From positions 35,068 through 99,067 of the forward strand of contig NZ_MUYT01000008.1 of the NCBI RefSeq assembly GCF_002014765.1: 64,000 nt of DNA. Reading direction: 5' to 3'. This DNA is from Lwoffella lincolnii. GTDB lineage: Bacteria; Pseudomonadota; Gammaproteobacteria; Pseudomonadales; Moraxellaceae. Both the position numbers and the translations under genes were made by a program. Below the pieces are notes generated by a model, which was given only the letters and a program-made list of their open reading frames with translations, did not search any database and had not been told where the DNA came from. This document shows, piece by piece, positions 37,534 through 43,770 of the stretch (its first letter is position 1; each line of letters starts with the position of its first letter).

Positions 37534-38733
37534 ATGCAACCACACAAACTCAATACCGCTAATAAATCCGCCATTTTAGGGGCGGCATTTTTGATGGCAA
37601 CTTCAGCGGTTGGGCCAGGCTTTTTGACCCAAACCGCCACCTTCACCGAATCACTGCTTGCTAGTTTTGGTTTTGTGATTTTGCTGTCCATCATCATGGA
37701 CATTGGCGTACAACTCAATGTTTGGCGAGTGGTGGCGGTGTCTCGCTTAAGGGCTCAAGAGCTTGCCAACAGGGTCTTTCCGGGGGTGGGCTATCTGCTG
37801 TCGTTGCTCATCATCATGGGTGGCTTGGCGTTTAATATCGGTAACATCGGTGGGGCGGGGCTTGGCATGGAGTCCATGTTTGGCTTATCGCCGATTGTCG
37901 GGGCATTGATTAGTGGTGTGATTGCCGTTGCCATCTTTTTGAGCAAAGAAGCTGGCTCACTTATGGATAGATTTGCTCAGCTTATGGGCTTTATCTTAAT
38001 CATGTTGGTCATTTATGTGATGTTCCAGTCTCAGCCACCTGTGGCAGAAGCAACGGTCAAAACCTTTATGCCTGATACCTTAGATGCGATGGCGATTGTT
38101 ACGTTGGTTGGTGGCACGGTTGGCGGATACATCACTTTTTCAGGGGCTCATCGTTTGTTAGATGCTGGCATCAGTGGGCAAGAAAACTTAAGCGAAGTTA
38201 CCAAAAGCTCAGTAACAGGCATCATCATCGCCTCCATCGTGCGTGTGTTTTTGTTTTTAGCGGTATTGGGAGTGGTCAGCCAAGGAGTTAAACTTGACCC
38301 AAGCAACCCAGCACTGACCCCATTTAGCCATGTGCTTGGTCATGTGGGACAAATCATCTTTGGCATGGTCATTTGGGCTGCTTCCATCACCTCAGTGATT
38401 GGTTGTGCCTACACATCTGTGTCATTCATGACCAACTTACACCCCATCATCCGTGATAACAGTCGTTATTTTATCATTGGCTTTATTGCTGTATCGACCT
38501 TGGTGTTCTCAACCATCGGTAAGCCTGCCACGGTGTTGGTGTTGGTGGGGACATTAAATGGCTTGGTATTGCCCATCGCCCTAATCATCGTGCTGATTGC
38601 CGCATATCGAAGTAACATTGTGGGCGATTATCAGCACCCAAAATGGATTGCCTTTTTTGGTTGGTTGATTGCCATTGCCATGAGCATCTTAAGTGCCATG
38701 ACCATCGCTAAGTATTTGGGCTTGACAGGTTAA
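37534..38733 (+). CDS. NRAMP-related membrane transporter (YcsG-like)
   Basis: An 11-helix-type integral membrane protein of 399 residues in the NRAMP superfamily. Where true metal transporters have DPGN in helix 1, this has VGPGFLTQT, and helix 6 has SGAHRLLDAG instead of MPH-type metal ligands, so Mn/Fe transport is unlikely. Bacillus has a similar protein (YcsG) next to ycsF and kipIA. By context it may import 5-oxoproline or a related substrate (inference). ATG 37534 has AAGGA six bases upstream; a TTG at 37528 is in frame. Confidence 0.85.
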   Translation: MQPHKLNTANKSAILGAAFLMATSAVGPGFLTQTATFTESLLASFGFVILLSIIMDIGVQLNVWRVVAVSRLRAQELANRVFPGVGYLLSLLIIMGGLAFNIGNIGGAGLGMESMFGLSPIVGALISGVIAVAIFLSKEAGSLMDRFAQLMGFILIMLVIYVMFQSQPPVAEATVKTFMPDTLDAMAIVTLVGGTVGGYITFSGAHRLLDAGISGQENLSEVTKSSVTGIIIASIVRVFLFLAVLGVVSQGVKLDPSNPALTPFSHVLGHVGQIIFGMVIWAASITSVIGCAYTSVSFMTNLHPIIRDNSRYFIIGFIAVSTLVFSTIGKPATVLVLVGTLNGLVLPIALIIVLIAAYRSNIVGDYQHPKWIAFFGWLIAIAMSILSAMTIAKYLGLTG

Positions 38734-38768
38734 TCTGATAAGGCAAGTAAAACAGATAAGGAAGTGTG

Positions 38769-39317
38769 ATGAACATCGACATTCAGCAAGTACAACACAT
38801 TGTCAATTTGGTGAATCAATCGCCCATTCAAAGCTTGAGCATCAGTGATGGACAACAGTCTTTACAGATTAACAAATGGACCACACCGCAGCCAATGACG
38901 TCATTGGCTCAGCCAAGTCGCTCAAACAATTCAAATAACAATTCAAATAACAGCCCATTTTTGGCAAGCACACCCCAAAAATCTCAAAACAAGCGGTCAA
39001 ACAGCAAAAGCAAAGCAAATAGCGAACCATCAGGCGGGTTGGGTGGGCAGATTGCCAACACTCGAGATGTGGACACAGGTCGCATCATTGCTGCCAATCA
39101 TGTGGGCTATTTACGACTGCGTGCCGATGATGTCACCTCCGTTTTGGTAAAAGTGGGCGATACCGTGAGCAAAGGGCAAACCCTTGCCTATGTCCAGTCC
39201 ACCGTTAAGATGTTGCCAGTTACCGCCAATATTTCGGGGCAAATCACCGATATATTGGCGAATGATGGTGATAAAATTGAATATGGGCAGGCGTTATTTG
39301 CCTTGGCAAGGGATTAA
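38769..39317 (+). CDS. Second BCCP-like carrier protein, atypical biotinyl site
   Basis: The 182-residue protein parallels the first gene of the operon: NIDIQQVQHIVNLVNQSPIQ at the N-terminus, a linker rich in Ser, Asn, Lys and Gln (about 47-90), and a biotinyl/lipoyl-like C-terminal domain ending GDKIEYGQALFALARD. The biotin hairpin reads VQSTVKMLPV (Lys147), so the usual EAMKM is missing but the Lys-Met core is kept. Whether it is biotinylated is unclear. ATG 38769 has AAGGA upstream. It ends the operon, before a strong terminator. Confidence 0.85.
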   Translation: MNIDIQQVQHIVNLVNQSPIQSLSISDGQQSLQINKWTTPQPMTSLAQPSRSNNSNNNSNNSPFLASTPQKSQNKRSNSKSKANSEPSGGLGGQIANTRDVDTGRIIAANHVGYLRLRADDVTSVLVKVGDTVSKGQTLAYVQSTVKMLPVTANISGQITDILANDGDKIEYGQALFALARD

Positions 39318-39399
39318 CATCATTTTATTTTGCCATCTGTCATCATTTTGACAGCATTCATTGATAGACGAACGTGATTGATTTGATAGACTCACAAAG

Positions 39400-39425
39400 G
39401 CGATGACTAAATCATCGCTTTTTTT
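39400..39425 (+). terminator. Rho-independent terminator of the acc-pxp operon
   Basis: GCGATGA, loop CTAAA, TCATCGC, then seven T. It lies 82 bp after the second carrier gene and overlaps the last codons of the convergent minus-strand gene. Confidence 0.88.
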
Positions 39426-40096
39426 ACCAACAGCCAACTGATTGAATCGCTGAGCGTTGCCCAAAATTGACCAAATGAAGGGGTAACAAACCATAATGTG
39501 GCGACCAAAGCATATAAAATCGCATACCGCCATGGGTATTTGGATTGATAAAACTTCATCGCTGTGCCTGAAGAGCGTTTTATTTTTAGCCCCAGCAGAT
39601 TGACACTGTACAATTCATCTAAAATCAGATGCACAAGGCTGCCCAAAAACAGCATGCTGCCATAAAACCAACTGATGAATGCCGAATTGGCAAAGCCATA
39701 AAAGTTTAAGCAAACCAATGCCAGCCCCAGCAATGCCATAAATGGTACTGAGTGAATCATGCCCCGATGCACCGTTACCCGACCAAATACCCAAAATAAC
39801 CCATAACGCACCAGCACATAGCCCACCGCCCAAGTGATGAGCATGGCGATAAACGATAACTGCTCTCGCCAATGGCTCAATACCGCAAACACCACCATAA
39901 TTGACAGCAGATTAAACCCCATTTTGGCTGGGGTTGACTTGTCCGAATCAATGTCAGGCAGCAAGCTGCCAACCGTACCAATTAAGGTGGCGGTGGCAAA
40001 TTCATTGTCCGATATTGTGCCTGCCTTAAAGCTGAGCAACGCCAACACGCCACTGACCACAAAACCCACGCTCACATGGGTATGAAAATTTGCCAC
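39407..40096 (-). CDS. YdjM-family inner-membrane metal-dependent hydrolase (DUF457)
   Basis: The 229-residue protein has four or more membrane helices and the metal-ligand motifs of the YdjM/DUF457 family: NFHTHVSVG, LLPDIDSDKS, VHRGMIHSVPF and HLILDELYSVNLLG. Family members are membrane-bound and, in E. coli, one is LexA-regulated; the substrate is unknown. It lies three bases after yciK's stop on the same strand. Confidence 0.88.
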   Translation of the reverse strand: MANFHTHVSVGFVVSGVLALLSFKAGTISDNEFATATLIGTVGSLLPDIDSDKSTPAKMGFNLLSIMVVFAVLSHWREQLSFIAMLITWAVGYVLVRYGLFWVFGRVTVHRGMIHSVPFMALLGLALVCLNFYGFANSAFISWFYGSMLFLGSLVHLILDELYSVNLLGLKIKRSSGTAMKFYQSKYPWRYAILYALVATLWFVTPSFGQFWATLSDSISWLLVKKAMI

Positions 40097-40099
40097 GGA

Positions 40100-40876
40100 T
40101 TATTGAACTTTTTTGGGCTGCAAGTCAATCACCTCACCCTTGACGTCGATGCTGTCATCACTCATCAAACACACATAAGCAGGCATCAACTCTTCAGGTG
40201 TTTTTAAAGTCATGGGATTTTCACCCGGATAAGCATGGGCTCGCATGTTGGTACGAGTGGCCCCCGGATTTAGGCAATTAAAACGCAGTTTGGTGGTGCT
40301 TTTGGTCTCTTGTGTCCAAATATCACTAAGACCCTCCACGCCTTGCTTAGACAGCGCATACGCCCCCCAAAATGCCCTTGGCACAGACCCCACAGAGCTT
40401 GTGGTAAAAACCACGGACGCATGGTTGGCAGACTTTAATAAGTCAAATAACGCTTGTGTCAGCATGAATGGAGCGGTGAAATTGACTTTCATCACCTGTT
40501 CAAAGGTAATCACATCATACATCTCCAATGGGGTCAATGCCCCCAATGTCCCTGCATTGTGCAAAATGCCGTGCAACTGTGCCACTTCATTGCCGATGAG
40601 CTTGGCAAGCTGTTGCATTTCTGCATGACTTGCTCCCTCTAAGTTCATGGGCAAAATGGCAGGTTGCTCACCACCAAAATCTTCAATTTCGTCATAAACG
40701 CATTCTAACTTACTTGTGGTTTTACCCAGCAACAGTACCGTTGCGCCATGACGTGCATAAGTCAATGCTGCCACACGCCCAATGCCATCACCTGCCCCTG
40801 TTACAAGGATATTTTTGCCTTTTAGACAATGAGATTGTGGCTGATAATTGCGAATGTCATCATGTGTTATTGTCAT
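40100..40876 (-). CDS. yciK: SDR-family oxidoreductase, YciK-like
   Basis: A short-chain dehydrogenase of 258 residues with cofactor loop TGAGDGIGR, HNAGTLG, catalytic serine VFTTSSVGS, and YALSKQGVEG with Tyr and Lys. CLNPGATRTNMRAHAYPGENP matches the YciK group. Its substrate is unknown. It belongs to the block ubiG-mupP/gph-yciK, conserved from Pseudomonas to Acinetobacter. Confidence 0.93.
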   Translation of the reverse strand: MTITHDDIRNYQPQSHCLKGKNILVTGAGDGIGRVAALTYARHGATVLLLGKTTSKLECVYDEIEDFGGEQPAILPMNLEGASHAEMQQLAKLIGNEVAQLHGILHNAGTLGALTPLEMYDVITFEQVMKVNFTAPFMLTQALFDLLKSANHASVVFTTSSVGSVPRAFWGAYALSKQGVEGLSDIWTQETKSTTKLRFNCLNPGATRTNMRAHAYPGENPMTLKTPEELMPAYVCLMSDDSIDVKGEVIDLQPKKVQ

Positions 40877-40909
40877 TTTTCTTAAAAGCCCCCATCAAAT
40901 AAAATTCTA

Positions 40910-41626
40910 TCATAAATAATCAAAGCGATTAGAGCCAAGTAACGTTACCAACTCTTTTGGCGTATTGACGATAAAATCCGCTTGCCAAGCAGGCAGATTG
41001 TCTTTATCTTCAGGTGGCAGATAACCATATGCCGCCAAAACCGTTATCATACCAGCAGCATTGCCTGCTTGGATATCACGAAGGTGGTCGCCCACATAGA
41101 TGATTGAGCCTGCCATGGCACGTGGCATCGCCAGTTTTTCCATTGCCAAATACATGGGTTCTGGGTCAGGTTTACTGCGGGCAACGTCATCAGGACAGAC
41201 CAAGACAGCACAACGATGAGTCAAGCCCAGTGCATCAAGCAGTTTTTCTGCCAAATATCTGGGCTTATTGGTAACAATGCCCCAAGGTGTGCCTTGTCTT
41301 TCTAATTCTTTGAGCTTATCATCCAGACCTGCAAATATTTGGCTGTCTACACAAATGTCTTGTTCATAAATGTCTAAAAACTCTTGACGATAGGACTGTA
41401 TTTTTGGGTCATCATCAGCAACTTTCGCCAATTCTTCGCCAAACATCAATTTAACCATTGCCTTTGCTCCTGCAGACACCTGCTCTCGTATGGCAGTATC
41501 CGTAGGGCATGGGTGATTGTGTTTGGCACACATCACTTGAATGATGCGAATAAAATCATTGGCAGTGTCAATCAATGTGCCGTCTAAGTCAAATAGCACA
41601 GCTTTGATATATTGTTGATTCATCAT
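40910..41626 (-). CDS. HAD phosphatase, MupP/Gph type
   Basis: The 238-residue HAD enzyme has motif I LFDLDGTLIDTANDF, motif II IVTNKP, a lysine in ARSKPDPEP and motif IV YVGDHLRDIQAGNAAGM. It is traditionally named phosphoglycolate phosphatase. In Pseudomonas the gene in the same position between ubiG and yciK encodes MupP, N-acetylmuramic acid 6-phosphate phosphatase of peptidoglycan recycling, and I favour that role by synteny. Not proven; amgK and murU are not in this window. Confidence 0.9.
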   Translation of the reverse strand: MMNQQYIKAVLFDLDGTLIDTANDFIRIIQVMCAKHNHPCPTDTAIREQVSAGAKAMVKLMFGEELAKVADDDPKIQSYRQEFLDIYEQDICVDSQIFAGLDDKLKELERQGTPWGIVTNKPRYLAEKLLDALGLTHRCAVLVCPDDVARSKPDPEPMYLAMEKLAMPRAMAGSIIYVGDHLRDIQAGNAAGMITVLAAYGYLPPEDKDNLPAWQADFIVNTPKELVTLLGSNRFDYL

Positions 41627-41680
41627 GGATTACTCAAAACAGATTGTTGATTTTTTATCAAGGTCATTTCTTTATCTTTA

Positions 41681-42553
41681 TCAGGGCAATTTTTTGACAG
41701 CCATCATATAATTGACATCGACATTTTGTGCCAGCCAATAGCGTTTGGTCAGTGGGTTATAATGCAGTCCAATCAAATCATGACGGATAAATCCTGCATG
41801 CGTTGCCATGCTGTCAAGCTCAGCTGGGGTAATGAATTTGTCATAATCATGTGTGCCTTTGTCCAACAGTCTTAGCACATATTCTGCCCCAATAATGGCA
41901 AACAGATAGGCTTTTGGATTTCGGTTGATGGTAGACAGCACGCACACCCCATTGGGTTTTAATAAGTCAAAACATGCTTTCACAATGCTGGCAGGGTCTG
42001 GCACATGCTCAAGCATTTCCATGCAAGTCACCACGTCAAACTGCTCTGGTTGACTTTGAGCCAGTGTCTCAACAGCAACATGTTGATAATCAAGGGTGTC
42101 CGTCAAACCTATTTTGCCAGCATGAACGCTGGCGGCTTTTAGATTTTCTTCCCCCAAATCCAGCCCTGTTACCACCGCCCCACGGCGAGCCATGGACTCT
42201 GCTAAGATGCCACCCCCACAACCAACATCTAACACCCGCTTGCCTGCCAAGCCACTGCCTAAAACGTGTCGCACCTTGTCTTCAATCCAGCTTAACCGCA
42301 GTGGATTGATGTCATGCAACGTGGCAAATGCCCCTTGTCGACTCCACCATTCATCTGCCAGACGAGTAAATTTACCCACTTCAGCAGCATCAACATTGAC
42401 CGAATGAGCATTGGGCATGGCGTTGGTGTTAACGTTGGTATTAGTTTTGTTGTCAACATTGGTATTAACGTTGGCATTAGCATTGGCATTAACATTGGCA
42501 TTAATATTGGTACTAACATTGGTATCAGACACGTGCATGGTGTGTTCCATCAT
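41681..42553 (-). CDS. ubiG: Ubiquinone biosynthesis O-methyltransferase
   Basis: UbiG performs both O-methylations of ubiquinone synthesis. The methyltransferase domain is complete: VNVDAAEVGKFTRLADEWW, the SAM loop RVLDVGCGGGILAESMAR, DLGEENLKAA, CMEMLEHVPDP. A 45-residue N-terminal lead is made of Asn-Val/Asn-Ala/Asn-Thr runs encoded by 6- and 12-bp repeats (about 42418-42530). Start uncertain: ATG 42553 is used; ATG 42538 has GGA eight bases upstream; ATG 42418 would remove the repeats but has no ribosome-binding site. Confidence 0.92.
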   Translation of the reverse strand: MMEHTMHVSDTNVSTNINANVNANANANVNTNVDNKTNTNVNTNAMPNAHSVNVDAAEVGKFTRLADEWWSRQGAFATLHDINPLRLSWIEDKVRHVLGSGLAGKRVLDVGCGGGILAESMARRGAVVTGLDLGEENLKAASVHAGKIGLTDTLDYQHVAVETLAQSQPEQFDVVTCMEMLEHVPDPASIVKACFDLLKPNGVCVLSTINRNPKAYLFAIIGAEYVLRLLDKGTHDYDKFITPAELDSMATHAGFIRHDLIGLHYNPLTKRYWLAQNVDVNYMMAVKKLP

Positions 42554-42762
42554 AATGGTTGTCAAGAAGATGACTTTGGTTGATTTTGGTTGATATGGTT
42601 GTCAAGAATGGTTATGAACATGGTCATCATTCTAGCAAATTTCTACCACAAATAAATCAATGAATGTCAGAGACAAACAAGAAAAGCAGCATCAACAATT
42701 CTTTACGGCAAATCATGGACAAAATGGGTTATCCTAAACTGGTATCATATTGTAAAATTTAA

Positions 42763-43003
42763 CTCATCGTGCGTAATTCTCCACCTATAATCTTTGATTT
42801 GGGTGGAGATGTAAGCACGGAGCGACCTAAGCAGGCGTTAGCTGATGTGGCAGGACTTGCTACTGTGTAAAGAGTTCCCTCATGCCGATACTATTCAGCG
42901 ATGGTGGCATGACGAAGGGTAACAACTCAATCTAAGCTTGGGTTGTTATGGGTCGCAAGGATTCTCACGCCTACCGCTAGGTTTGGTGGTGGGAGTATGT
43001 CAA
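42763..43003 (+). mobile_element. 241-bp internally deleted IS200/IS605 derivative (copy B)
   Basis: The left-end hairpin (42778-42809, TCTCCACC with GGTGGAGA and inner AATC/GATT) is followed directly by the tail of tnpA in reverse (GACCTAAGCAGG) and then a piece of tnpB 3' region and the right end finishing GTATGTCAA at 43003. TTTAA flanks the left end. About 80 bases (TTAGCTGATG to GCATGACGA) are identical to copy A. No transposase is encoded; it would need help in trans. Confidence 0.85.
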
Positions 43004-43065
43004 TACAAAACGTCAAAATCAAACCTTGATGCAAAATTTAGACACAAAACAACATAGGAGCATTT

Positions 43066-43695
43066 ATGAAACTTGCCTTTAATCTCGCCGCCACCGCCTT
43101 GGCTGTTGGCATCAGCATGGTGGGCATCACCGCCCACGCCGCCACCTTTCAAGAAGGCACGGATTACCATGTATTAGACAATCCAGACAACATCAAAGGC
43201 GACAACGTGGTGGTGCGTGAGTTTTTTTGGTATGGTTGCCCACACTGCTATTCACTTGAACCACACATGGATAAGTGGCTAAAATCCAAGCCTGCTGATG
43301 TGGCATTTTTCCGTACCCCTGCCGCCATGAACCCAGTATGGGAAACCAACGCTCGTGGCTTTTATGCTGCACAACTGATGGGCCATGAAGACAAAACCCA
43401 TATCCAACTATTTGATGCCATTCACAAAGGCAACGAACGTCCTTTTGACAAAGCGTCCTTAACCAACTGGTATACCGCTCAAGGTCTGGATAAAGGCAAA
43501 TTCTCTGGATTGTATGACTCATTTGCTGTCAACGCTCGCATTGCTCGTACTCAAGAAGCCTCACAACGATATGGCCTCACAGGTGTGCCTGCGGTGGTGG
43601 TGCATGGCAAATATGTGGTACAAGGAGAAAGCGAAAAAGTACCGCAAGTGGTGGATTTTTTAATTGATAAGGTGCGTGCAGAGAACAAACAATAA
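43066..43695 (+). CDS. dsbA: Thiol:disulfide interchange protein DsbA
   Basis: Periplasmic oxidase that makes disulfide bonds in exported proteins. The 209-residue precursor has a signal peptide ending AHA (residue 25), the thioredoxin-fold site FFWYGCPHCYSLEP (Cys58, Cys61), and the cis-proline loop GVPAVVV. TAGGAG lies before the ATG. The adjacent ubiG side is occupied by an IS605 derivative whose right end is 62 bp upstream, so its promoter may be inside or next to that element. Confidence 0.95.
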   Translation: MKLAFNLAATALAVGISMVGITAHAATFQEGTDYHVLDNPDNIKGDNVVVREFFWYGCPHCYSLEPHMDKWLKSKPADVAFFRTPAAMNPVWETNARGFYAAQLMGHEDKTHIQLFDAIHKGNERPFDKASLTNWYTAQGLDKGKFSGLYDSFAVNARIARTQEASQRYGLTGVPAVVVHGKYVVQGESEKVPQVVDFLIDKVRAENKQ

Positions 43696-43718
43696 ATAAG
43701 TGCTTGAAATAAATGCTT

Positions 43719-43763
43719 GTTACCCTATATCTAGGTTCTTATAAACCATCAATATAGGGTAAC
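43719..43763. terminator. Hairpin terminator between convergent dsbA and autotransporter genes
   Basis: GTTACCCTATAT at 43719 pairs perfectly with ATATAGGGTAAC at 43752, followed by TTGTTTGTT on the plus strand. A 12-bp stem with a 21-base loop. Confidence 0.65.
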
Positions 43764-43770
43764 TTGTTTG

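Noticed and set aside
42292..42593. Several overlapping frames rich in Val-Leu or Gly-Ile-Asn
   Set aside because: They are other-frame readings of the UbiG N-terminal hexamer repeat.
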